A DNA stretch of 5,912 nt. It comes from Nitrosomonas sp. Lineage in GTDB: Bacteria > Pseudomonadota > Gammaproteobacteria > Burkholderiales > Nitrosomonadaceae. Position 1 is the stretch's first letter, and every line of letters starts with the position of its first letter. This document shows positions 1 to 5,912 of the stretch, one piece after another. Under the pieces are notes generated by a model. It did no database searches and had not been told where the DNA came from. It was given only the letters and a program-made list of their open reading frames with translations. Location of the stretch: the NCBI GenBank assembly GCA_021774205.1, contig JAJFJI010000341.1, positions 1 through 5,912 on the forward strand, read 5' to 3'. The position numbers and the translations under genes are program-made.

Positions 1-2084
1 ATAATTAACTCATTAGGTTGCGTCGTCGCATAGCCATATTCAAAGGCCAACACAGCTTCTTCTGACAAAATGGAATTAATAATCATGAAATCAGGCTGAT
101 CAGGCATAATATTGCGTAATGGTATATAAATACCATCGCTCTCTTTATCCTGATCCTGATTCTGATCATGCAACTCAGCATGACGATGAAAAAAAGTGCC
201 GCGACCCGAATCCTGCCCGGATATCCGAATTGGGAACCCTTCTGTTAATAACGCAGCATAAGCCAAATTTTCAGCCTTACCCCAGTCTAACGGCAAATTG
301 CCCTTTCCCATCAAACGACGATCAGCAATAATCTTATCAACCCTGGGATGCAATTTAAAATCAACTGGAATATCAGTTAGCCGCTCAGATAAGTGTTTTA
401 AGTCCTTAAGAAATATCCCAGTTTTCACCTCCTGGTTCCATTTTCCTGGATTCAGATAACGTACCCAATTGACTGAATAAGCAGGCTTAGATTTGTAACA
501 AATTGCTTTATTTGGATTTAATCCGGCATCCATCGCATCACGATAAGCTTGCACCAAAGCCTCTGCTTCGCCAGCCTGAATCACACCCTCAGCTTCCAGC
601 TGATCGGCATAAAGCTGCCGTGTTCCCGGATGATTTTTGATGATTTTATACATCGCCGGTTGCGTAACCATTGGATCATCCTGCTCATTATGGCCCAAAC
701 GACGATAGCAAACCAAATCAATCACAACATCTTTATGAAACTGCATACGAAAATCCAGTGCAATTTCAGTAACCATGGCCACGGCTTCTGGATCGTCGCC
801 ATTAACATGAAAAACGGGCGATTCAATCATTTTCGCCACATCGGTACAATAAAGTGTCGAGCGTGTGTCACGTAGATCAGAAGACGTAAAACCAATCTGA
901 TTGTTGACAATGACATGTACCGTTCCCCCAGTACCGTAGCCACGCGTCTGTGATAGATTCAACGTCTCCAGCACCACACCCTGTCCAGCAAATGCTGCAT
1001 CACCATGAAGTAAAACCGGCAAAACCAAGTCCCCATGCTTGTCATTCAGTCGGTGCTGACGCGCACGAACAGAACCTTCTACGACTGGATCGACTATCTC
1101 AAGATGGGATGGATTAAAAGCCAATGTCAGGCGAACAACCCCTCCTGGCGTCGTTATCGCAGAAGAAAAGCCCTGGTGATATTTTACATCGCCTGATGGC
1201 AGGTTCTGTATATGAGCTCCCTCAAATTCCTTGAAAAGATCGGATGGCATTTTCCCCAGCACATTGACTAAAACATTTAGCCGCGCACGGTGTGCCATGC
1301 CAATAACAATTTCTTTCACACCCAATTGACCTGCTCGTTGTGATAAATTGTCTAGTAATGGAATCAGGCTTTCATTACCTTCCCCCGAAAAACGTTTTTG
1401 CCCAACATAACGGGTATGCAGATATCGCTCCAAAATCTCTGCGGCATTCAACCGTTCCAGAATATGTCGCTTATATTCAGGGGAGTAAATGGGCCGGGAT
1501 TGTTTACCTTCAATCTTCGCCTGTATCCAACGTTTTTGCTCCACGTTGGCCATATACATATATTCCACACCAACCGAATCACAATAGGTTTGCCGTAATG
1601 ACTCAAGGATCTGCCTTAACGGCGCGCGTTCTGGGCCAACAAACGAACCTGTATGAAATACCTTATCCATGTCATCATCGGATAGCCCATAGTGGCTTGG
1701 TTCCAATTCAGGCACATCAAGCTTTTCCCGACATCCCAGCGGATCAAGATTAGTCCGGTAAACACCAAGATAACGATACGCATTAATCAGCTGCAATACC
1801 GCAACTTGCTTCCGTTCACCGGTATCAGCCAGTATGGCTTTTCCAACTTCAACCTGATCATCTTCAGCAACAGACTTTTGAACCGATTCAAATTCTGATT
1901 CAATGGCCTTGTCAAGCAGGTATTCCTTGCCATTTGTGTTATTTGGCCGCTGAATTTTTTCAAAAAATTTGCGCCATTCGAGTGAAACTAACGCAGGGTT
2001 TTTCAAATAGTCTTCAAAAATCGCTTCAATGAATGGTGCATTCGAACCAAACAACAATGAATTTTCAGAAAATTGCTTTTTCAT
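1..2084 (-). CDS. sucA: 2-oxoglutarate dehydrogenase E1 component, 3' end outside window
   Basis: Thiamine-diphosphate-dependent E1 subunit of the cytoplasmic 2-oxoglutarate dehydrogenase complex. It decarboxylates 2-oxoglutarate and passes the succinyl group to the lipoyl domain of SucB. The frame is open from ATG at 2084 to the window edge, giving 694 of roughly 930-950 residues, with no internal stop. Residues 9-41 form the E1o N-terminal segment (LLFGSNAPFIEAIFEDYLKN). LQLINAYRYLG lies near 97-107. The putative substrate-contact histidines are H265 (GMAHRARLNVL) and H303 (KYHQGFSS). The ThDP/Mg motif is GDAA at 361-364 with NNQ at 394-396. DSGRGTFFHRH (625-635) and LSEEAVLAFEYGYAT (673-687) belong to the transketolase-like pyrimidine-binding domain. 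The start is the first possible one after an in-frame TGA about 30 bases upstream, but no good Shine-Dalgarno precedes it. Oddities: Ala267 where most homologues have Gly (HRGRL), and a short repeat-encoded loop at 639-646. Identification is very secure. Confidence 0.97.
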   Translation of the reverse strand, partial: MKKQFSENSLLFGSNAPFIEAIFEDYLKNPALVSLEWRKFFEKIQRPNNTNGKEYLLDKAIESEFESVQKSVAEDDQVEVGKAILADTGERKQVAVLQLINAYRYLGVYRTNLDPLGCREKLDVPELEPSHYGLSDDDMDKVFHTGSFVGPERAPLRQILESLRQTYCDSVGVEYMYMANVEQKRWIQAKIEGKQSRPIYSPEYKRHILERLNAAEILERYLHTRYVGQKRFSGEGNESLIPLLDNLSQRAGQLGVKEIVIGMAHRARLNVLVNVLGKMPSDLFKEFEGAHIQNLPSGDVKYHQGFSSAITTPGGVVRLTLAFNPSHLEIVDPVVEGSVRARQHRLNDKHGDLVLPVLLHGDAAFAGQGVVLETLNLSQTRGYGTGGTVHVIVNNQIGFTSSDLRDTRSTLYCTDVAKMIESPVFHVNGDDPEAVAMVTEIALDFRMQFHKDVVIDLVCYRRLGHNEQDDPMVTQPAMYKIIKNHPGTRQLYADQLEAEGVIQAGEAEALVQAYRDAMDAGLNPNKAICYKSKPAYSVNWVRYLNPGKWNQEVKTGIFLKDLKHLSERLTDIPVDFKLHPRVDKIIADRRLMGKGNLPLDWGKAENLAYAALLTEGFPIRISGQDSGRGTFFHRHAELHDQNQDQDKESDGIYIPLRNIMPDQPDFMIINSILSEEAVLAFEYGYATTQPNELI
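147..170 (-). repeat. Degenerate hexanucleotide tandem repeat inside sucA
   Basis: Four consecutive hexamers on the plus strand, ATCCTG, ATCCTG, ATTCTG and ATCATG, stay in frame with sucA. On the coding strand they give HDQNQDQD, residues 639-646. In E. coli SucA the corresponding stretch is a shorter loop between FFHRHA and the YTPL segment. The repeat therefore seems to have lengthened a surface loop by several residues without disturbing the frame. The unit is a multiple of three, so slippage would change loop length and not cause frameshifts. Confidence 0.6.
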
Positions 2085-2211
2085 GGTTAGGAATTTAAAA
2101 AACGAGTGTGATTGTCACTGTCTGGTATCAAAAAAAAACAATTTACATGACAATCAAATATATTAGACATCATTTTGCGCAAACAACGATAGAAAAACGC
2201 CATAAAAAAAG
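2085..2211 (-). promoter_or_regulatory. gltA-sucA intergenic region, possible weak sucA promoter
   Basis: A 127-bp AT-rich gap separates the gltA stop from the sucA ATG, long enough for sucA to have its own promoter. One candidate on the minus strand is TTGTTT (2186-2181) followed after 15 bases by TAATAT (2165-2160); the spacing is short of the optimum. A 10-bp palindrome TTTGCGCAAA overlaps the proposed -35 region. A run of nine T residues lies nearer sucA but has no GC-rich stem before it, so I do not call a terminator. sucA may equally be read through from gltA. Confidence 0.25.
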
Positions 2212-3513
2212 CTATTTACGGAAAAATTCTGATGGAACATCTCGCATTTCCTCACCGATATAGCGTTGACGTGGGCGTCCAATTCTGTATTCCGGATCAG
2301 AAATCATTTCACTCCACTGGGCTACCCACCCCGCCGTTCGCGCCATAGCAAAAATAGCAGTAAACATAATAGTGGGAATTCCCAAGGCACGTTGCACAAT
2401 ACCGGAATAATAATCCACGTTCGGATAGAGTTTTTTTTCTATAAAATATTCATCCTCTAACGCAATCCGTTCCAATTCCAATGCCAGTTTGAAAAGGCGA
2501 TCATTATGCAACCCTAATTCATTCAATACCTCATGACAGGTTTCACGCATCAGCTTTGAACGGGGATCAAAGTTTTTGTACACCCGGTGACCAAATCCCA
2601 TCAGCCGGTAATTATCATCCTTATCCTTGGCGCGTTTGATATATTCATTAATACGAGAAACATCACCAATCTCTTCCAGCATATTTAGACAAGCTTCATT
2701 TGCGCCGCCATGTGCAGGTCCCCAAAGACAAGCAATCCCTGCTGAAATACAAGCGAATGGATTAGCGCCACTGGAGCCGGCCAGCCTTACCGTAGATGTC
2801 GAGGCATTTTGCTCATGATCCGCATGAAGAATCAAAATACGTTCCAGTGCTTTGACAATGACTGGGTTCAACTTGTATTCCTCGGTTGGGATCGAAAACA
2901 TCATATGCAGAAAATTTTCTGCATAACTCAAATCATTACGGGGATAAATAAATGGTTGTCCAATATTGTATTTGTAAGCCATTGCAGTAATCGTCGGCAA
3001 TTTCGCGATTAAGCGAAAAGCAGATTGCTCACGATGCACCGCATCAGAAATATCCATTGCTTCATGATAAAAAGCAGAAAGCGCACCCACGACGCCGACC
3101 ATAACTGCCATTGGATGTGCGTCTCGCCGAAAGCCACTAAAAAAGCGAACCAATTGTTCGTGCAACATGGAATGCTCTTTGATCGCATGATCAAACGTTA
3201 TTTTTTCCGCATTGTTAGGCAGTTCACCATGTATCAACAGATAACATACGTCCATGAAATCGCAATGCATGGCTAGTTGTTCAATCGGATAGCCACGATA
3301 AAGCAAAATGCCTTTAGCACCGTCAATAAATGTTATTTTGGAGCTGCTACTGGCCGTAGAAAGATAACCGGGGTCATAAGTAAACATCCCACTTTTCGCA
3401 TGCAACGTACGAATATCAACAACATCCGGCCCCATAGTACCTGATAGGACAGGCAATTCTACCGATTCGCTGCTATTTCCCGGATCAAAGATCGCTGTAT
3501 GTTTCTGTGTCAT
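2212..3513 (-). CDS. gltA: Type II citrate synthase
   Basis: Cytoplasmic citrate synthase, condensing oxaloacetate and acetyl-CoA to citrate at the entry to the TCA cycle. The 433-residue product is collinear with E. coli GltA (427). The catalytic residues are present: H268 in GPAHGGANE, H309 in MGFGHRVYKN and D367 in YPNVDYYSG. Other family blocks are SKITFIDG (58-65), the FRRDAHPMAVM stretch (128-138), YPRNDLSYAENF (190-201) and LHADHEQNASTSTVR (229-243). The N-terminal beta-strand region (about 6-50) marks the hexameric, potentially NADH-regulated Gram-negative form. The allosteric cysteine of the E. coli enzyme (Cys206) aligns with Thr210, so thiol-reagent behaviour should differ; NADH control cannot be judged from that alone. 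I chose ATG at 3513 over an in-frame GTG at 3525 because GGAG sits 6 bases upstream of the ATG and overlaps the GTG region. The gene follows sdhE after 139 bp and precedes sucA. Confidence 0.98.
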   Translation of the reverse strand: MTQKHTAIFDPGNSSESVELPVLSGTMGPDVVDIRTLHAKSGMFTYDPGYLSTASSSSKITFIDGAKGILLYRGYPIEQLAMHCDFMDVCYLLIHGELPNNAEKITFDHAIKEHSMLHEQLVRFFSGFRRDAHPMAVMVGVVGALSAFYHEAMDISDAVHREQSAFRLIAKLPTITAMAYKYNIGQPFIYPRNDLSYAENFLHMMFSIPTEEYKLNPVIVKALERILILHADHEQNASTSTVRLAGSSGANPFACISAGIACLWGPAHGGANEACLNMLEEIGDVSRINEYIKRAKDKDDNYRLMGFGHRVYKNFDPRSKLMRETCHEVLNELGLHNDRLFKLALELERIALEDEYFIEKKLYPNVDYYSGIVQRALGIPTIMFTAIFAMARTAGWVAQWSEMISDPEYRIGRPRQRYIGEEMRDVPSEFFRK

Positions 3514-3519
3514 ATTAAT

Positions 3520-3523
3520 CTCC
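3520..3523 (-). promoter_or_regulatory. Shine-Dalgarno site that sets the gltA start
   Basis: GGAG on the minus strand lies 6 bases before ATG 3513. The alternative GTG at 3525 would place this site inside the coding sequence and add four residues (MEIN) with no counterpart in the family. Confidence 0.7.
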
Positions 3524-3560
3524 ACTTCTTACGTCATGATGTATGTAACTACGCTGCACC

Positions 3561-3566
3561 ATTATA
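3561..3566 (-). promoter_or_regulatory. Candidate -10 box for gltA
   Basis: A perfect TATAAT on the minus strand lies about 47 bases upstream of the gltA ATG, which would give a leader of roughly 40 bases. The -35 region at 17-18 bp spacing (AAATGA or AATGAG) is a poor match to TTGACA, so an activator or a non-canonical promoter would be needed. Its position in the only sizeable gap between sdhE and gltA supports it. No other sequence in this gap looks stronger. Confidence 0.4.
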
Positions 3567-3652
3567 AAATGCGATCCCTACTTCTCATTTTTTGTATAAC
3601 TTAAACCCCTAACCCTCTGATAATAAATTATTCTGTATATCGAGAATTTTTA

Positions 3653-3886
3653 CTAGCTTAATTGTAACAGTCGCAGCACATGCTGAACCCCATCATCCTC
3701 GATCTTTTTCTTCTCGACAATCAAATCCCATAACTCATTATCAGACAGAGACAATAATTCTTCAAATTGGCGAAACTCAGCTTCATTTAACTGAGTGTAA
3801 TACTTCTCCATAAAACGCAGCAGAACGATATCAAGCTCTAACAAACCTCGCCGACAACGCCACCGCGCACGCTCCAGCTCTTTCAT
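3653..3886 (-). CDS. sdhE: FAD assembly factor SdhE (succinate dehydrogenase flavinylation)
   Basis: Small cytoplasmic protein of the SdhE/YgfY (Sdh5, DUF339) family that promotes covalent attachment of FAD to SdhA. The 77-residue length is close to that of E. coli SdhE (88). The hallmark RGLLELD motif lies at residues 13-19, containing the conserved RGxxE (Gly14, Glu17) that contacts the flavoprotein. WRCRRG just before it and FEELLSLSDNELWDLI (about 41-56) match the five-helix fold of the family. Its ATG overlaps the sdhB stop in an ATGA arrangement, so translation is probably coupled to sdhB; no strong independent Shine-Dalgarno is seen. The client SdhA is not encoded in this window. Identification rests on the motif, the size and the neighbour. 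Confidence 0.93.
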   Translation of the reverse strand: MKELERARWRCRRGLLELDIVLLRFMEKYYTQLNEAEFRQFEELLSLSDNELWDLIVEKKKIEDDGVQHVLRLLQLS

Positions 3887-4578
3887 ATCGTTCTTTTAAC
3901 CATCATCTCCTTGATCTTACCAATGGCACTGGTTGGATTTAACGCTTTAGGGCAAGATGAGACACAGTTCATAATGGAATGACAACGAAACAATCGGTAT
4001 GGGTCTTCCAAGTTATCTAGCCGTTCAGCTGTGGCTTGATCACGACTGTCAGCGAGAAACCGATATGCTTGCAACAATCCAGCAGGCCCAACAAATTTAT
4101 CAGGATTCCACCAGAATGATGGACAGGAAGTCGAACAACAAGCGCACAAGATACATTCATATGCGCCATCCAATACTGCTCTTTCCTCTGGTGACTGGAG
4201 TCTTTCGGTCTCTGGTGGCGGATCATTATTAATGAGATAAGGCTTGATGGAACGATATTGTTTAAAAAATTGCGTCATATCAACAATCAGGTCTCGAATA
4301 ACCGGTAACCCCGGTAATGGGCGGATTTCTATCGGTTGTTTCAAGCCAGCAATGGGTGTAATACAAGCTAACCCGTTACGGCCATTAATATTCATCGCAT
4401 CCGATCCACATACCCCTTCTCCACAAGAACGCCGTAAGCTTAAACTATCATCGGTACTTTTAATACGCGCCAATGCATGCAGCAACATTCTATCGGTAGG
4501 CTCCAATTCGATATCGTAATCCTGCATGTAAGGCTTATCATCTTTGTCGGGATCATAACGATAAATTGAAAATTTCAT
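3883..4578 (-). CDS. sdhB: Succinate dehydrogenase iron-sulfur subunit
   Basis: Iron-sulfur subunit of complex II, passing electrons from the SdhA flavin through three clusters to quinone at the inner membrane. The product is 231 residues (E. coli 238). The 2Fe-2S ligands are C52, C57, D60 and C72; Asp at the third position is also found in E. coli and is not a defect. The 4Fe-4S ligands are C142, C145, C148 and C209. The 3Fe-4S ligands are C152, C199 and C205. Quinone-site residues equivalent to E. coli P160, S161, W164 and H207 are P153, S154, W157 and H200. ATG 4578 is preferred over TTG 4608 because CAGGAG lies 6 bases upstream and the protein then begins MKFSIYRYDPDKD, as homologues do. 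It overlaps sdhE by 4 bp. sdhC, sdhD and sdhA, which usually precede it, are missing upstream; a mobile-element-like repeat and an unrelated gene lie there. Confidence 0.98.
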   Translation of the reverse strand: MKFSIYRYDPDKDDKPYMQDYDIELEPTDRMLLHALARIKSTDDSLSLRRSCGEGVCGSDAMNINGRNGLACITPIAGLKQPIEIRPLPGLPVIRDLIVDMTQFFKQYRSIKPYLINNDPPPETERLQSPEERAVLDGAYECILCACCSTSCPSFWWNPDKFVGPAGLLQAYRFLADSRDQATAERLDNLEDPYRLFRCHSIMNCVSSCPKALNPTSAIGKIKEMMVKRTI

Positions 4579-4584
4579 GGCAGA

Positions 4585-4590
4585 CTCCTG
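4585..4590 (-). promoter_or_regulatory. Shine-Dalgarno site that sets the sdhB start
   Basis: CAGGAG on the minus strand lies 6 bases upstream of ATG 4578. It rules in favour of this start and against the in-frame TTG ten codons further upstream, which has no comparable site. Confidence 0.75.
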
Positions 4591-4684
4591 ATGAATTCTA
4601 TTTGGCAAGTGAGGCGTAATTGCTGATTATTAATACAGAAGTGTAACAGGTGAATTGTTAAAAAGTATAGCGTATATTGCCTAG

Positions 4685-4702
4685 GAGGCTGTCCGAGAAT
4701 AG
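4685..4702 (+). repeat. Left terminal inverted repeat (18 bp)
   Basis: GAGGCTGTCCGAGAATAG is the exact reverse complement of 4826-4843. Beyond base 18 the match to the other end decays quickly, which sets the length of the repeat. Confidence 0.9.
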
Positions 4703-4825
4703 TGGTCGTAGCGAGGGGAAGTCATTTTGAGGTAGATTTTTTGATCATTTGAGGCGAATAGTTATTCTATTTAACGAAAATGATCGGAAAATATGGCCAA
4801 AATAGCTTTTCCACAGTAGATCACG

Positions 4826-4843
4826 CTATTCTCGGACAGCCTC
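4826..4843 (-). repeat. Right terminal inverted repeat (18 bp)
   Basis: CTATTCTCGGACAGCCTC pairs without mismatch with 4685-4702. It is followed directly by CTAG at 4844-4847, matching the CTAG at 4681-4684 on the outer side of the left repeat. Confidence 0.9.
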
Positions 4844-4940
4844 CTAGTACGCTGTCAAACTCCCGCAAATATATTCACTGGTTATAAAATCAAGATTACC
4901 GCGTAGCACATATCAAAAAAAGGAGAACCGACAGCAAATA

Positions 4941-5912
4941 TTACTTTGAATCTTCCGAATCTGTGCCACCCGCCCCATCCAACACACGCATGACCAGACC
5001 GGAAGTTGAAATCCCAGGCAAATAATCTATCTCATGAACCATTTCAGATGGCAGTAATGCACATTGCTGGCGTTTTCCTAACCTTTCCTGTTCAGAAGCA
5101 CAGGCAAAAGTATAAATATCGAAACCATGCGTTTTCATAAATTCCTGCGTAGCATTCACTGGACTATCCGTGATGACATCATCAACATATCGGCAGGCTG
5201 AAACAACTGCAACACGCTCGGCCTGTGTCATAACAGAGCGCTTTCCCTTATTGTCTAATACCCGCTCATCAGATACAACACAGACGGTCAAATGCGAACC
5301 AAGTGCCCGTGCGGAACGCAAGAAATTGACGTGGCCTGGATGAAATAAATCGGCTACCATGCGCGTATAAACCCGCTGCCCGACCCGATTTTGGGGCCAC
5401 ATAGGAATTTCCTGGCCGGTCTGCGTCATCGTCTTTTCCAGCCATTGACGGCATTGTAAGATCAACAAATCATCCGGATCTTTCAAGCCAATTTGCACGG
5501 CATAGCTCCACGCTTTGGTTAGATCACCGGATAGCCAGCGTTGTACCAGCCGATAGTAGGCATAACACCGAACCAGCAAGCTGTACTTCTCCAAGTTTAA
5601 CGCTGAAATTACGGTATCCCAATAAGGATTTGGGGTGCGCCAGTCACCATAAAATGCGGTTAAAATTTTCTCAGGTTGTTGTGGGAACCAGACATCCCCA
5701 AATGCTGTGCCGCGCCGCTTCAACTCAAAAACAGGGAAAACAGAGACCCGTTGATAGTCCTCCGGGCAATCCGGCAATGCAAAACCCCCGACTATCTCCT
5801 TTTCACCCCGCTTCCGCAAACCGCATACATCAAGTGTTATGCCAGTTTCCGAATGTACATAGTCACGATAGTTACTATAGGAAATTCCCGTCGGCACTTT
5901 GGTCCAACCCAA
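4941..5912 (-). CDS. LicD-like / cytidylyltransferase fusion protein, 5' end outside window
   Basis: The visible 324 codons (323 residues and a TAA) are the C-terminal part of a larger protein. The C-terminal domain (about 179-312) is a CTP-type nucleotidyltransferase: DLFHPGHVNFLRSARALG (188-205) contains the HxGH motif at 191-194, RSVMTQAERV (225-234) and ACRYVDDVI (239-247) match the central block, and GISTS (300-304) matches the RTxGISTT region of glycerol-3-phosphate and phosphoethanolamine cytidylyltransferases. It should activate a phospho-alcohol as a CDP derivative, but the substrate cannot be told. The part before it resembles the C-terminal end of LicD/fukutin-type phosphotransferases: GITLDVCGL (24-32), then VSVFPV (56-61) and a YGDWRTPNPYWDT block (88-100). 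The catalytic acidic motif of that fold would lie upstream, beyond the window. The frame is open to the last base; the codon there, TTG, is probably internal and not the true start. The cytidylyltransferase call is firm, the LicD-like call moderate. Confidence 0.8.
   Translation of the reverse strand: MGWTKVPTGISYSNYRDYVHSETGITLDVCGLRKRGEKEIVGGFALPDCPEDYQRVSVFPVFELKRRGTAFGDVWFPQQPEKILTAFYGDWRTPNPYWDTVISALNLEKYSLLVRCYAYYRLVQRWLSGDLTKAWSYAVQIGLKDPDDLLILQCRQWLEKTMTQTGQEIPMWPQNRVGQRVYTRMVADLFHPGHVNFLRSARALGSHLTVCVVSDERVLDNKGKRSVMTQAERVAVVSACRYVDDVITDSPVNATQEFMKTHGFDIYTFACASEQERLGKRQQCALLPSEMVHEIDYLPGISTSGLVMRVLDGAGGTDSEDSK

Larger units (their letters stand above)
4681..4847. mobile_element. MITE-like non-autonomous element with CTAG target duplication
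   Basis: A 159-bp element (4685-4843) is bounded by perfect 18-bp terminal inverted repeats beginning GAGGCTGTCC and flanked on both sides by CTAG, consistent with a 4-bp target-site duplication. There is no transposase reading frame inside. Further nested inverted repeats (GATCATTT 4743-4750 with AAATGATC 4778-4785; AATAG 4757-4761 with CTATT 4767-4771) suggest the whole unit folds into a long imperfect hairpin. CTAG or YTAR duplications are known for some groups of the IS5 family, so mobilisation by such a transposase in trans is an inference. CTAG is itself a palindrome, so it could instead be part of the inverted repeats and not a duplication. The element may affect transcription into sdhB. 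Confidence 0.8.
4579..4940. other. 362-bp non-coding gap between the cytidylyltransferase gene and sdhB
   Basis: No credible gene is present. The middle is taken up by the palindromic element at 4681-4847. Between the element and sdhB (4680-4579) the sequence is AT-rich and must hold the sdhB promoter unless transcription reads through. TGTTACACT, an extended -10-like string on the minus strand at about 4652-4644, and TATACT nearer the element are weak candidates without a good -35. On the other side, TTGACA (4858-4853, minus strand) is a perfect -35 hexamer immediately before the element, with no clear -10 at 17 bp. A run of seven T residues (4921-4915, minus strand) follows the cytidylyltransferase gene, but I find no stem before it, so its terminator is unclear. 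Confidence 0.6.

Noticed and set aside
1340..1753. A 137-codon open frame on the plus strand
   Set aside because: It lies wholly antisense to the well-conserved sucA, has no recognisable motif, and its composition (rich in H, P, Q, N) is that of a shadow frame.
3025..3276. Plus-strand open frame antisense to gltA, and similar ones inside sdhB
   Set aside because: They mirror strongly conserved coding sequence, have no ribosome binding site of note and no family resemblance.
3600..3652. AT-rich inverted repeats (ATTCT/AGAAT, ATAAT/ATTAT) after sdhE as a terminator
   Set aside because: The stems are short and contain almost no GC, and no T-run follows in the right place.
4017..4226. Second minus-strand frame inside sdhB
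   Set aside because: It is an out-of-frame reading of the cysteine-cluster region of sdhB, whose true frame is certain.
3910..4578. Aspartate in place of the third 2Fe-2S cysteine of SdhB as a possible defect
   Set aside because: E. coli SdhB also has Asp at this position, so it is a normal variant.
5910..5912. TTG at the window edge as the start codon of the cytidylyltransferase fusion gene
   Set aside because: The frame is open at the edge, no upstream sequence is available to show a binding site, and the visible protein begins in the middle of a domain.

Overview
The window carries a block of TCA-cycle genes, all read from the minus strand, from a moderately AT-rich Gram-negative bacterium. 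The order sdhB-sdhE-gltA-sucA is typical of Betaproteobacteria. The proteins are clearly of proteobacterial type: a type II (hexameric) citrate synthase, an E. coli-like SdhB and an E1o-type SucA. A Nitrosomonas-like ammonia oxidiser would fit the base composition and gene order, but that is only an inference and cannot be settled from this window.

Layout in the direction of transcription, from right to left. (1) 5912-4941 holds the 3' part of a gene that continues past the right edge. It appears to join a LicD/fukutin-like phosphotransferase C-terminus to a CTP-type cytidylyltransferase domain, so it probably serves surface-glycan decoration and not the TCA cycle. (2) 4940-4579 is a 362-bp gap. 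It contains a 159-bp MITE-like element with perfect 18-bp terminal inverted repeats, flanked on both sides by CTAG. (3) sdhB (4578-3883) is followed by sdhE (3886-3653), and the two overlap by 4 bp. (4) A 139-bp gap with a TATAAT box leads into gltA (3513-2212). (5) A 127-bp gap leads into sucA, which starts at 2084 and runs off the left edge after 694 codons.

Functionally, GltA makes citrate from oxaloacetate and acetyl-CoA. SucA is the E1 subunit of 2-oxoglutarate dehydrogenase. SdhB is the iron-sulfur subunit of succinate dehydrogenase, and SdhE helps attach FAD to SdhA. The partners expected beside them are absent here: sdhC, sdhD and sdhA do not precede sdhB, and sucB and lpd would lie beyond the left edge if present.

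The most interesting points are the apparent LicD-cytidylyltransferase fusion, the palindromic mobile element inserted between that gene and sdhB, and the sdhB gene that stands without sdhCDA. I see no CRISPR array, tRNA, rRNA or phage gene.
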